DNA of 64,000 nucleotides from JAXGPX01 sp040766745. Lineage in GTDB: Bacteria; Bacillota; Sulfobacillia; Fermentithermobacillales; Fermentithermobacillaceae. The notes under the pieces are model-generated. The model had not been told where the DNA came from. It saw only the letters and a program-made list of their open reading frames with translations, and ran no database searches. The translations under genes were made by a program, and so were the position numbers. The stretch lies in assembly GCA_040766745.1 (NCBI GenBank), contig JAXGPX010000002.1:310001-374000 (forward strand), given 5' to 3'. Below, piece after piece: positions 42,870 through 51,929 of the stretch (position 1 is the first letter of the stretch; each line of letters begins with the position of its first letter).

Positions 42870-43874
42870 TTATTTTTTGGGCAGAATAAAGTCCAGAGGA
42901 TTTTGGGAGTTCCCGTTCTTGTGTATTTCGTAGTGAAGGTGCGGCCCAGTTGAAGCGCCTGAAGATCCAACGTAACCGATAATATCTCCTCTGCGAACCT
43001 TCTGCCAGTTTGATACCTTGAGCGAGCTGCAGTGGCTATAAAGGGACTCGAGGCCGTAACCGTGGCTGATTACTACTGTCCGGCCGTATCCGACCTTATA
43101 CCCTGCAAACACTACTGTGCCATCGGCTGTAGCCTTAATAGGGGTGCCATAGTGTCCTGCAATGTCTATTCCCTCGTGGAAATCGCTCCTGCGTGTGATT
43201 GGGTGCTTTCTCCACCCGTACTTGGAGGTAATACTCCCATTGACAGGAAATATATTTGGTTGTGCCCTGGAATAGTCGACAGCTTCAAGGGCATCTTTGT
43301 GAAGGGCGTCAACCCGTTCTTCAAGATCACTGAGTTGAACATTCAATCCTGTCGCGTATTCGTCCAGGGAAGTCAGGATTGAGGACATAGACCGGACAGG
43401 GATAGAGGTTCGCCTGTTAACCCCGCTTCTCGAGGTAACCCCCAGCGCGATCTGCCTTGACGCAACAATGGCGCTCTGTTCATCGAGAGATTGATCTATC
43501 AGCCCTTCTTGCAATAGCATGTTACGGGTTTGGCTTTCAGCAAGTTCTGTTTGGCGAAGCCTATCTGCTAAGTTTGCCAGGTAATCTTGCATCTCCCGTA
43601 TTTTTTGCTCCTGAAGGTCAGCCACCTCATAGAGATAGGCAAGTTCCCGGTTTTCGTTTTTTGTGTCCAGGTAGGAGCTGACGAAGAAACCAAGGGTAGT
43701 CAGGGACATGCAAACAACAGCAAGCAAAGCGAGAATGGTTTTTAGGCTGTAACTATAAGTAAGAGTCTTTCCATGGGAATACACCAATAGAAAAGTAAAC
43801 CGGCGTTCCCGGTTGCTGTGTGGCTTCTTAAGGCCGCCTGGCTTCTTACTGTTGATACCTCTGAGAATGGACAA
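42870..43874 (-). CDS. Membrane-anchored M23 endopeptidase with coiled coil
   Basis: A 334-residue protein with a basic N-terminus, a membrane span (about 42-64), a coiled coil (about 75-120, ELAYLYEVADLQEQKIREM) and a C-terminal LytM/M23 domain with zinc motifs FHEGIDIAG and HLHYEIHK. Paired with a bactofilin, it probably trims peptidoglycan at sites set by the filament. TTG 43874 is the likely start, with GGGGGAATTACAGGG upstream. Confidence 0.92.
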   Translation of the reverse strand: MSILRGINSKKPGGLKKPHSNRERRFTFLLVYSHGKTLTYSYSLKTILALLAVVCMSLTTLGFFVSSYLDTKNENRELAYLYEVADLQEQKIREMQDYLANLADRLRQTELAESQTRNMLLQEGLIDQSLDEQSAIVASRQIALGVTSRSGVNRRTSIPVRSMSSILTSLDEYATGLNVQLSDLEERVDALHKDALEAVDYSRAQPNIFPVNGSITSKYGWRKHPITRRSDFHEGIDIAGHYGTPIKATADGTVVFAGYKVGYGRTVVISHGYGLESLYSHCSSLKVSNWQKVRRGDIIGYVGSSGASTGPHLHYEIHKNGNSQNPLDFILPKK

Positions 43875-44009
43875 CCCTGTAATTCCCCCGAACTTGCGTT
43901 TCGATGCTTATGCTACGGCAAGACTGCCACGTACATAGCAGTTCGACGCCTACGCTATTATTCCTGCCGCCTCGAATGGAAATCATCCGATTTCTCTTAG
44001 TCCGGTAAT

Positions 44010-45140
44010 CTACATATAGATCCTTGGTACCCTTGGAGCTATCCCTGTAAGGATTTCGTGGGCAATAGTCTGGGCCAGTTCTGCCACTTCATCAACGGTA
44101 ATACACTCAGTTCCGTCCTGTCCTATCAGTGTAACAAGCTCTCCCGGTTCGACATCTGTAGTGCCGCCAAGATCGATCATTAGCTGGTCCATGCAAATCC
44201 GGCCTGCAATAGGGTACCTTCGGCCTTTGATCAAGACAGACCCTCGGTTGGATAGGAGCCTGGGGTAGCCGTCTGCGTATCCAATGGGCACTGTGGCTAT
44301 AGTAGTGCCTGACCCTGTTCTATAGGTCATACCATAGCCTATATAAGACCCTGGGCCTACGTGCTTTACGTAAGAAACCCGGGCTTTCAACGAGAATACA
44401 GGATATAGAGGAGCTTTTCCTGCCAGTGATTGATCCGGGTAGGAGCCATAGATCATTATGCCTGGGCGGACCAGGTCAAGATGTGACTCGGGAAAATCAA
44501 GTATAGCTGCTGAGTTTGCTGCATGTAGATACCTGGGCCGGATGTGGGCCTGAGACGCCTGTTCCACAGCCGTGTTAAAGTTCGACCATTGGTTCATGGT
44601 GTACTTTTTATTCACATCTGCAGCTGAAAAGTGAGTGAAGATCCCTTCCACTTCTACATAATTGCACTGCTGCAGTAGATCCAGGGCTTTCTGTAATTCA
44701 GGGCCTGGCATGAAGCCTGTGCGGCCCATGCCTGTTTCCACCTTTATGTGAATCTTTGTCTTTCGCCCTATGGACTTGCCTGCCTCTTCAGCTGACTGTA
44801 TCCCCATAGTAGATGTAACTGCCATGGAAACACTCAAGTCAGCAAGGGCTCTGGCCCCTCCTGGTGTTACAGGCCCAAGAACCAAGATCCCACAGTCAAT
44901 TGACTCGCTCCTAAGTTCGATCGCTTCTTCTGGCGTAGCAACAGCAAGCCCCATAACCCCAGGCACTTCCAGTGCCGCCCTTGATGCAGGTACTGCTCCT
45001 ATGCCATAGGCATTTGCCTTGACCACGGCAATTATCTGAGTTGACGCTGGAATTAGGCCCTGAACGACCTGCAGGTTCTTTTTGAAGTTGCCCAGATCAA
45101 TTTCTGCCCATACGGGCCTTAACGGTTCCGGCTTAGTCAT
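44010..45140 (-). CDS. alr: Alanine racemase
   Basis: A PLP enzyme of 376 residues that makes D-alanine for peptidoglycan. The PLP lysine is K41 in VVKANAYGIG; the second catalytic residue is the Tyr in the YGMTYRT region, followed by TVPIGYADGYPR. ATG 45140 follows GGAGG. It is placed downstream of parB, with the parS site between them. Confidence 0.97.
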   Translation of the reverse strand: MTKPEPLRPVWAEIDLGNFKKNLQVVQGLIPASTQIIAVVKANAYGIGAVPASRAALEVPGVMGLAVATPEEAIELRSESIDCGILVLGPVTPGGARALADLSVSMAVTSTMGIQSAEEAGKSIGRKTKIHIKVETGMGRTGFMPGPELQKALDLLQQCNYVEVEGIFTHFSAADVNKKYTMNQWSNFNTAVEQASQAHIRPRYLHAANSAAILDFPESHLDLVRPGIMIYGSYPDQSLAGKAPLYPVFSLKARVSYVKHVGPGSYIGYGMTYRTGSGTTIATVPIGYADGYPRLLSNRGSVLIKGRRYPIAGRICMDQLMIDLGGTTDVEPGELVTLIGQDGTECITVDEVAELAQTIAHEILTGIAPRVPRIYM

Positions 45141-45178
45141 AGTTTCAAATGCCTCCTGTGCTGCAGATATGCAGGAAA

Positions 45179-45194
45179 TGTTTCACGTGAAACA
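45179..45194. promoter_or_regulatory. parS centromere site
   Basis: TGTTTCACGTGAAACA is a perfect 16-bp match to the universal bacterial parS palindrome. It lies between parB and alr, about 9 kb left of dnaA. ParB loads here and spreads to organise the origin region. Confidence 0.97.
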
Positions 45195-45228
45195 TATGGA
45201 TACACTTGCCGCCTGAATGCTTTGTGCA

Positions 45229-46080
45229 TTACACACTGTCGCCGCTTGCACTTTTATGTATTGCCTCGACCAAACGTTCAAGATCCTCTGAACCAAAAAA
45301 CGAAATACTTATCGTACCCCTGTTCCCCTGTTTCTTTACCACAACAGGACTTCCAAGGGCAGCCGTCAATACCTCTTCAGCTTCTTTCACACGAATTGCC
45401 GTAACTGTATCCTTCTTTGCTTTCCTGGCAGCCTTACCTGACACGGCCTCCTCAGTGCCCCTAACGGACAGTCCCTTAGATACAATGGCCCTGGCAAGCC
45501 GGATCTGCTGATCCCTTGCCAGTCCGACAATAGCTCGTCCATGGCCGCCTGTCATTTTCCCCTGGTTAATCAGTTCCTTAACTTCAGGCTCCAAACGCAA
45601 CAACCTGAGAGTGTTTGCCACTTCTGACCGGCTCTTGCCAACTCTCTTGGAAATATCCTCTTGGGTGAGGCCAAACTCCTCTGAAAGCCTCTGGTAGGCC
45701 TCTGCTTCCTCAAGAGGCCCAAGGTCCTCCCGCTGCAGGTTCTCTACAAGAGATATCTCCATGGCCTCACGGTTGCTCATGGTTCTAACTACTACCGGAA
45801 TTTTATCAAGGCCCGCCTCCAGAGCAGCTCTTAGGCGTCTCTCACCTGCAACTAATTGATAGCCGGCACCTTCTCTCCTGACTATCAAGGGCTGAATAAC
45901 CCCGTGTTCTTTCATAGATGCAGCGAGTTCTTGGATTTTCCCATCGTCGAATATCTGCCGGGGCTGATATGGATTAGGCCGTATCTCTGCTGGATTCAGT
46001 TCTAGGATATCTTCACTCTCATCACCGGCTGCAACCGGAATCAGTGCGTCAATACCTCTACCAAGACCCCTCTTGGCCAC
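45229..46080 (-). CDS. parB: Chromosome partitioning protein ParB (Spo0J)
   Basis: A 283-residue CTP-dependent DNA clamp. It has the ParA-stimulating N-terminus (KRGLGRGIDALIP), the CTP-binding motifs AGERRLRAA and ENLQREDL, the helix-turn-helix (LTQEDISKRVGKSRSEVANT) and a dimerisation tail. GTG 46080 lies within the 3' end of parA (23-base overlap) behind AGGAGG. A parS site is encoded 35 bases past its stop. Confidence 0.97.
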   Translation of the reverse strand: MAKRGLGRGIDALIPVAAGDESEDILELNPAEIRPNPYQPRQIFDDGKIQELAASMKEHGVIQPLIVRREGAGYQLVAGERRLRAALEAGLDKIPVVVRTMSNREAMEISLVENLQREDLGPLEEAEAYQRLSEEFGLTQEDISKRVGKSRSEVANTLRLLRLEPEVKELINQGKMTGGHGRAIVGLARDQQIRLARAIVSKGLSVRGTEEAVSGKAARKAKKDTVTAIRVKEAEEVLTAALGSPVVVKKQGNRGTISISFFGSEDLERLVEAIHKSASGDSV

Positions 46081-46834
46081 GCCGTAACACCTCCTCTGCA
46101 AGTTCCCTGTATACTTCGGCGCCGCGGGACCTGCTATCATAAACAGTGATTGGCTTGCCGTGAGAGGGCGCCTCTGACAGCCTTACGTTCCTGGGAATTA
46201 TCGTCATAAACACTTTTCCCCTGAAATATCTCTTAACCTCATCAGCCACCTGTAGGGAAAGGTTTGTTCGCCCATCAAACATGGTAAGCAGAACTCCTTC
46301 CAGTTCTAAACTGGAGTTAAGCCTGCCTCTTATCAATTTGATGGTGCTAAGCAGCTGGGTTAACCCTTCGAGGGCGTAGTACTCGCATTGAATGGGTATG
46401 AGAACGGAATCTGCGGCCGCCAAGGCATTAACTGTGAGAAGGCCCAAAGACGGAGGGCAGTCAATGAAAGTATAGTCGTAGTTATCCCTGAGTTGGGCCA
46501 CTACCTTCTTGAGTCTGTGTTCCCGTTCAGGGACAGAGACAAGTTCGATCTCTGCTCCTGCTAGATCAATTGACGACGGCAACAGCCAGACACCTGTATA
46601 CTCTGTGGCACGGAGGGCCTTGACAGGCTCAATATCCCTTACAAGACAGTCATAAATCGAAAAGTCCAGTTTGCTCCGGTCCACTCCCAGTCCACTTGTT
46701 GCATTTCCCTGAGGATCTGTATCCACAATCAAAATAGAACGGCCGAGCTCTCCCAGGCAAGCTCCAAGGTTAACAGCGGTAGTGGTCTTGCCCACCCCGC
46801 CTTTCTGATTGGCAACGGCAATAACTCTAGACAT
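46058..46834 (-). CDS. parA: Chromosome partitioning ATPase ParA (Soj)
   Basis: A 258-residue deviant Walker ATPase starting MSRVIAVANQKGGVGKTTT, with the signature lysine in KGGVGKT and DTDPQGNAT following. It drives origin segregation with ParB and in Bacillus also controls DnaA. The gene begins two bases after the Noc-like gene ends and overlaps parB, so the three are co-translated. Confidence 0.97.
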   Translation of the reverse strand: MSRVIAVANQKGGVGKTTTAVNLGACLGELGRSILIVDTDPQGNATSGLGVDRSKLDFSIYDCLVRDIEPVKALRATEYTGVWLLPSSIDLAGAEIELVSVPEREHRLKKVVAQLRDNYDYTFIDCPPSLGLLTVNALAAADSVLIPIQCEYYALEGLTQLLSTIKLIRGRLNSSLELEGVLLTMFDGRTNLSLQVADEVKRYFRGKVFMTIIPRNVRLSEAPSHGKPITVYDSRSRGAEVYRELAEEVLRRGQEGSW

Positions 46835-46836
46835 GG

Positions 46837-47628
46837 CTATGTTCTTACCAACACCTTAAACTCCCATGATTTTTCATAAGACTCTTCTCTGCATACTACA
46901 TCAAGTCCTGCCTTTTTCATCTCAACGACAATTTTCCGCAAAGTATTCTGGAAGATCCTCGGATCTTTGTATATAACTTTACCTCTTGCAGACGGCATTG
47001 CGGTACGCTTTTTGACTCCAGACGGCGAAAACCCGCAGAGGCTTTCCATATCCCCGGCGGTTAGATTCATCTTAACACACCTGCGGAAGAGCTCCAGTTG
47101 CCGTGCATCATCTTTAACCCTCAATAGAGCCCTTGCCTGCCGTTCACCTATTTCGCCAGACTTGAGAGCCTCAAGAACCTCCCCTGGCAGGCGCAGCAAT
47201 CGAAGCTTGTTAGACACAGTGCACTGCATTCTGCCGCAGCGAATGGCTATCTCCTGATGGGTCATTCCATATTCATTAACCAATTGATCAAGTAATAGAG
47301 CCTCTTCTACCGGATTTACGTCCTTGCGCTTAGCGCCTTCAGAAATCCTTGTAACAATTGCAGTCACATGGTCCATTTCCCTTACCACACATGTGACTGC
47401 TTCCTCACCTCTTTTTCGGGCCACCCAATACTCAAGATCTCCCGCCACAAGTTCATACTTGCTGCCAACGGGCCTCACCAGAAGAGGCTCTCTGCTCCCC
47501 TTTACAAGTTCGGCAAGGATCGCCCGGGAAACAGCAGTATCGCCACCAGGCAGGCAAGCTCCTGGCATTAAGGTTATGTGATCTACCGGCACATTCTTAG
47601 TCTCAAACCCCTCAGCTGCTATAAACAT
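46837..47628 (-). CDS. noc: Noc-like ParB family protein with degenerate CTP motifs
   Basis: A 263-residue ParB-family protein placed between rsmG and parA, the usual place of the nucleoid occlusion factor Noc. The helix-turn-helix is intact (MTHQEIAIRCGRMQCTVSNK, about 122-141), and the C-terminal domain is similar to Noc (YKDPRIFQNTLRKIVVEMKK). However, the two nucleotide-binding motifs are lost: GERRWRA is replaced by GDLEYWVA (63-70) and ENLQRE by EGAKRK (97-102). The N-terminal membrane helix region of Noc is not obvious. It may bind DNA without a CTP switch. ATG 47628 follows GGAGGTGG. Confidence 0.8.
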   Translation of the reverse strand: MFIAAEGFETKNVPVDHITLMPGACLPGGDTAVSRAILAELVKGSREPLLVRPVGSKYELVAGDLEYWVARKRGEEAVTCVVREMDHVTAIVTRISEGAKRKDVNPVEEALLLDQLVNEYGMTHQEIAIRCGRMQCTVSNKLRLLRLPGEVLEALKSGEIGERQARALLRVKDDARQLELFRRCVKMNLTAGDMESLCGFSPSGVKKRTAMPSARGKVIYKDPRIFQNTLRKIVVEMKKAGLDVVCREESYEKSWEFKVLVRT

Positions 47629-47662
47629 AAAAAAGCCACCTCCACGGTGACATTTCTTGGTA

Positions 47663-47679
47663 CAGGAAATTATTTCCTG
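47663..47679. promoter_or_regulatory. Perfect palindrome upstream of the Noc-like gene
   Basis: CAGGAAATTATTTCCTG is an exact 8+1+8 inverted repeat 35 bases upstream of the noc start and 11 bases after the rsmG stop. It is not followed by a T tract. It could be an operator or a binding site of the Noc-like protein; it differs from the Bacillus Noc site ATTTCCCGGGAAAT but shares the AAAT/ATTT ends in reverse arrangement. Confidence 0.45.
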
Positions 47680-47689
47680 CCTTAATCTA

Positions 47690-48439
47690 CTAGTCCAGGG
47701 GGTTTTTTCTAATGGCTCCGTACCGTCGCGGGTACTTCCGACTCATAGGTGTTACCTTGGAATACACTGCCAGTATCCTTGCACCCATGCCGTCAGGTAA
47801 TGTGTACGTGTGCTTAGCCGTTAAAGACAGGCCGGCCTTTTTCAAGCCCTGGCCTGATTCAGGAACTTCCTGTTCAGAAGATATCCAAAGCACGGCTTTT
47901 CCTCCCACCGCCAAAAAGCCTGAACACAGTTCAAGGGCAATCCGCGGCCCTGCCATAGCCCTGGTAGTAACCAGGGTATACGTCTCTCTGTGAATAGGAT
48001 CGTGGCCCAGCTCTTCTGCCCTGTCTTGAATTACGCGTACCCCCGAAATCCCTGAAGCACCTATGTACCCCTGTAGAAAATCACAGGCTCCCTGCCGTGA
48101 ATCAAGCAGGCATACCTGAGCGCAGGGGCTAAGAATCCTTACTGCCAGCCCGGGCCAGCCGTTGCCGCTTCCCAAATCTATAGCCTTTTCAGGAGATACA
48201 ATGCCGTCCAGGTAAGCAATGGCAAAAGAATCAACCAGAAGTTTAACTGCCAATTCTGCAGGATCGTCGAATCCTACCACACGCCTTCCTTCCCAACCGG
48301 TGTAAAACCTGAGCCATTCTTCTACAAGAGCCTGGTTCCCAGGTGGCAGGGAAATGTTCATACGGCCCATGCTTCCGGCAAACGCTTTAATAGCCTCATC
48401 TACATATATATGGTTCGGTAAGACTTGCTTATCTGTCAA
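47690..48439 (-). CDS. rsmG: 16S rRNA (guanine527-N7)-methyltransferase
   Basis: A 249-residue SAM-dependent methyltransferase (GidB) acting on G527 of 16S rRNA. Recognisable segments are AIDLGSGNGWPGLAVRI and VTTRAMAGPRIALEL. TTG 48439 is chosen for its GAGGGAG site; ATG 48478 overlaps the mnmG stop and lacks one. Loss of RsmG causes low-level streptomycin resistance in other bacteria. Confidence 0.95.
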   Translation of the reverse strand: MTDKQVLPNHIYVDEAIKAFAGSMGRMNISLPPGNQALVEEWLRFYTGWEGRRVVGFDDPAELAVKLLVDSFAIAYLDGIVSPEKAIDLGSGNGWPGLAVRILSPCAQVCLLDSRQGACDFLQGYIGASGISGVRVIQDRAEELGHDPIHRETYTLVTTRAMAGPRIALELCSGFLAVGGKAVLWISSEQEVPESGQGLKKAGLSLTAKHTYTLPDGMGARILAVYSKVTPMSRKYPRRYGAIRKNPLD

Positions 48440-48470
48440 CGTAAACTCCCTCGCCTGGTTATTTCGTGGA

Positions 48471-50294
48471 TCAGGCATCAGATTGGCTTACTGTATTCTC
48501 TGAAGATAACTTCCCGCCTCTGAGCAGAGCAAGAATCACCAGTGCATCAGACGGGGAAACTCCGGCATCAAGTGCACGGCCCAAAGATGAAGGCCTGTAC
48601 TTGTTCAGTTTGTCTACGGTTTCCCGCGAAAGCCCGTTAACACCGGCCCAATCTATGCTAACCGGAAGCCTCCTCCCAAGGTATCTCTCAAGCCGCCTTG
48701 CCTCTCGTTCCTGTCTCTGAATAAATCCTGCATACTTAGCCTCAATTTCGATTTCAGCCAGGACTTCCTCTGGAAGGGTTTGTAGGCCGTCTACGATCCC
48801 AAAAAAGTCTTCAATGCACTGTCCTGGCAATCGCAGAAGATCCTTGACGCTACTTCCTGAGACCTTCTCCTCAAGAAGTGCCCTGCCCCTGGCAATAAGG
48901 CTTTTTTTAGTGCAAAACCCATGCCATCTGGTATCGGAAACAAGGCCTACTCTTCTACCTGCAGCAGTAAGCCTCATATCAGCATTTGAGTGCCTGAGCA
49001 GAAGCCTGTATTCTGCCCTTGAAGTGAGCATTCTGTACGGCTCTTCAATCAGAGTGCTCACAAGGTCATCAAGCAATACACCAATGTATGCTTCCCTTCG
49101 TCCAAGTACCAAAGGTTCTTCCCCTTTGATCTTCATAACAGCGTTAATCCCAGCCAAAAGCCCCTGGGCTGCGGCTTCTTCATACCCCGAGGTTGCGTTG
49201 ATCTGCCCGGCAGTAAATAGCCCAGACATACCCTGTACTTCGAAAGTCGGCAGAATCTGCGACGGTACCAGGTAATCATATTCAATTGCATACCCAGGCC
49301 TTGTTATCTGGGCCCTTTTCAGTCCAGGAAGAGTTCTGACCATCTGGTACTGAACATCTTCAGGCAGGCTGGTAGACAGGCCAAGAATATATACATCTGA
49401 ACTCTCTTCTGATTCAATTTCAAAGTATATCTGGTGACGGCTCCGGTTAGGAAACCTCATAATCTTATCTTCTATGGACGGACAATACCTGGGCCCGGTC
49501 CCCTGTATGGTACCGTCGAAAAGGGGCGCCCTCTCTATGTTGTTCCTTATAACCTCGTGGGTCTTCTCATTGGTATAGGTGGAATAGCAAACTTTCTTGT
49601 CCCATATTCGTGGAACCGACATAAACGAGAACGCAATTGGCTTATCCAGGCCGCCTTCAGGCGTAAGCTCATCCCAGGCGATACTGGCCTTGTGTATCCT
49701 AGGCGACGTCCCGGTCTTGAACCTGCCAAGGTTAAACCCAAGTCCTCTAAGTGAAGCAGAAAGCCCTCTGGCTCCCGGCTCGCCCAAAGGCCCGGACTCA
49801 ATAATTTCTTCCCCTATTACAATCCGGCTCTCAAGATATACACCTGTACAGAGAATCACTGCCCTGGAACGAATCTTGCTCATATCTTCAAGAATGACTC
49901 CACATGCCTTGCCATCCTCAATCATGACTTCAGTTACCATCCCCTGGACCAGTTCAATCCCAACTGTCTCGATCTGCCGCTTCATGTAACGGGAATATGC
50001 CTTTTTGTCTATTTGGGCCCTTAGAGATTGGACAGCAGGCCCTTTCGATGCATTTAGCAGGCGCATTTCTATGGCGCAATTATCTGCGGCAAGAGCCATT
50101 TCACCGCCAAGGGCATCTATCTCAGCCACGATCTGGGCTTTTCCAGGGCCGCCAATGGCAGGGTTACACGGCATGCCGGCGATATTGGCTTTATCCAGAG
50201 TCACCATGGCAACTTTCATGCCAAGGCGCGCCGAAGCCAGGCCTGCCTCACATGCAGCATGGCCGCTGCCCACGACAACTACATCAAAATCCAT
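48471..50294 (-). CDS. mnmG: tRNA uridine-5-carboxymethylaminomethyl modification enzyme MnmG
   Basis: An FAD protein of 607 residues (GidA) that with MnmE modifies U34 of tRNAs. The N-terminal FAD motif is VVVVGSGHAACEAG; GMPCNPAIGGPGK and the C-terminal GidA-associated domain follow. ATG 50294 has AGGGTGAG upstream; an in-frame TTG at 50321 is possible. The gene order mnmE-mnmG-rsmG-noc-parA-parB is standard. Confidence 0.97.
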   Translation of the reverse strand: MDFDVVVVGSGHAACEAGLASARLGMKVAMVTLDKANIAGMPCNPAIGGPGKAQIVAEIDALGGEMALAADNCAIEMRLLNASKGPAVQSLRAQIDKKAYSRYMKRQIETVGIELVQGMVTEVMIEDGKACGVILEDMSKIRSRAVILCTGVYLESRIVIGEEIIESGPLGEPGARGLSASLRGLGFNLGRFKTGTSPRIHKASIAWDELTPEGGLDKPIAFSFMSVPRIWDKKVCYSTYTNEKTHEVIRNNIERAPLFDGTIQGTGPRYCPSIEDKIMRFPNRSRHQIYFEIESEESSDVYILGLSTSLPEDVQYQMVRTLPGLKRAQITRPGYAIEYDYLVPSQILPTFEVQGMSGLFTAGQINATSGYEEAAAQGLLAGINAVMKIKGEEPLVLGRREAYIGVLLDDLVSTLIEEPYRMLTSRAEYRLLLRHSNADMRLTAAGRRVGLVSDTRWHGFCTKKSLIARGRALLEEKVSGSSVKDLLRLPGQCIEDFFGIVDGLQTLPEEVLAEIEIEAKYAGFIQRQEREARRLERYLGRRLPVSIDWAGVNGLSRETVDKLNKYRPSSLGRALDAGVSPSDALVILALLRGGKLSSENTVSQSDA

Positions 50295-50398
50295 TGCTCT
50301 CACCCTGCCACCCCCCTTCAACTGTTAAACGAACCTGCTTAGAGCAAACACAGAACCGGCGTTTTCAAAGCACCCCGGCCCTGCCGGCAAGTAAATAT

Positions 50399-51802
50399 CT
50401 ACTTACCTACACAAAACCGCGAGAATATCCTGTCAAGGGTCTCATTGCTCACTACTTTGCCAGTTAGCTCCATAAGCGCCCTAGCAGCCTCTTCTAAGGA
50501 TAGCACTACTACATCGTCAGTCCAACCCAGGCTCAAATCGTCAAGGGCTCTCCTTATGCCATTCAATGCACGCTCAAGGCAATCCACCTGCCTGGCAGAT
50601 CCAGGTGCAAGAACTTCAGGATCGCCAAGAGAAGTGAACATGTACTGGACTCTCTTTTTTAACTCCTCCAAACCTTCACCTGTAACAGATGATACTCTGA
50701 CCCAGTCGCCACGGGAAACGTGATCCAGTTCGCCGGCGCCAATCTTGCCTTTCCCCAGGTCACCCTTGGTGACTACAGCCACACAGTACCTGTCCTGCCA
50801 CCGTGTGAGCCACTCACGGTCCTCTTCAAGAATGCCCTCAGTGTCGTCGAGAACATACAGAATCACATTAGATTCCTGGGCTGCGCTTTTGGCCCTTTCA
50901 ACGCCCATTGCTTCGACTACTTCCCGTGTCTGCCTCAGGCCCGCTGTATCAAGCAGAACCACAGGAAGTCCGTACCATTGCGTCCTCTCGCTTAGGACAT
51001 CTCTTGTAGTTCCGGGTATATCAGTGACAATGGCCCGCTCCCTGGAAAGCAGCGCGTTGAATAGAGATGATTTTCCAACGTTCGGGCGGCCAACCAAGCA
51101 GACCTCTACTCCGCCTGACAGGGCAAGCCCCAGAGGGGCCTTCGCCAATACAGCTCCTATGTCTCGCGACAGTTCTGTGAGCAGGGCCTCAATGCGGCTG
51201 TGCTCAGATTCTATGTTTTCCGGAAAATCCATGGAACCCTGAAGCAGCGCCAATATGTCAATAATCAGGCTCTCCCATCTCTCAACCATTGCGCCCAGTT
51301 CACCTTTGAGCCGCCGGCCTGCCTGGCTGAGTGATGCCTCTGACGCAGAATTGATCACGTCAAGGACTGCCTCTGCTTCGTCGAGGGTTATTCGGCCATT
51401 GAGAAAGGCCCGTCTCGTAAACTCCCCAGGCATAGCAGCTCTCACACCAAGCCGAAATGCAATATTCAGGACTTTCTCGGCTACAAGCATTCCGCCGTGG
51501 CATTGAATCTCTACTACGTCTTCGCCTGTGTATGATCTAGGCCCTTTCATCAAAAGCACCACAGCTTCGTCTATAGTGGTGCCTGCATCAGTATCAACAA
51601 TGTCAGCCAGGGCCATGGACCAACTGGCCATAGAATGCAAGGTACCCCCCCGTCTTCTTAACCGGATCATCTTGTCAGCAATAGACACAGAGTTACCGCC
51701 GCTCAGCCTTACTATGGCTATGCCCCCGGTACCCATCGGGCTGGCTATGGCGCCTATGGTTTCTGTATCTGCATCCAAATAGGAATCTACCATGTCGTGC
51801 AT
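50399..51802 (-). CDS. mnmE: tRNA modification GTPase MnmE
   Basis: A 467-residue GTPase (TrmE). The N-terminal tetrahydrofolate-binding domain starts with TIGAIASPMGTGGIAIVRLS; the G domain carries GRPNVGKSS, DIPGTTRD and DTAGLR; the protein ends in the conserved FCVGK with the functional cysteine. ATG 51802 follows GGAGG. A TATAAT box at 51852-51857 on the minus strand and a terminator upstream suggest that a new transcript begins here. Confidence 0.97.
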   Translation of the reverse strand: MHDMVDSYLDADTETIGAIASPMGTGGIAIVRLSGGNSVSIADKMIRLRRRGGTLHSMASWSMALADIVDTDAGTTIDEAVVLLMKGPRSYTGEDVVEIQCHGGMLVAEKVLNIAFRLGVRAAMPGEFTRRAFLNGRITLDEAEAVLDVINSASEASLSQAGRRLKGELGAMVERWESLIIDILALLQGSMDFPENIESEHSRIEALLTELSRDIGAVLAKAPLGLALSGGVEVCLVGRPNVGKSSLFNALLSRERAIVTDIPGTTRDVLSERTQWYGLPVVLLDTAGLRQTREVVEAMGVERAKSAAQESNVILYVLDDTEGILEEDREWLTRWQDRYCVAVVTKGDLGKGKIGAGELDHVSRGDWVRVSSVTGEGLEELKKRVQYMFTSLGDPEVLAPGSARQVDCLERALNGIRRALDDLSLGWTDDVVVLSLEEAARALMELTGKVVSNETLDRIFSRFCVGK

Positions 51803-51867
51803 GAATGTAATCCTCCATACAACGGCTCAAAAAGCACACCTTCGCCCTTGAATTATACAGTGTGGGA

Positions 51868-51901
51868 CGAGAAAACGGAAAAGGCCCCCTTTCGGAGGCC
51901 T
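51868..51901 (-). terminator. Intrinsic terminator after jag
   Basis: On the minus strand AGGCCTCC (51901-51894) pairs with GGGGGCCT (51889-51882) with one mismatch around a GAAA loop, followed by TTTTCCGTTTTC. It closes the rpmH-rnpA-yidD-yidC-jag operon. Confidence 0.8.
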
Positions 51902-51929
51902 GCTATTATTTTTAAACGTTAGATTTATA

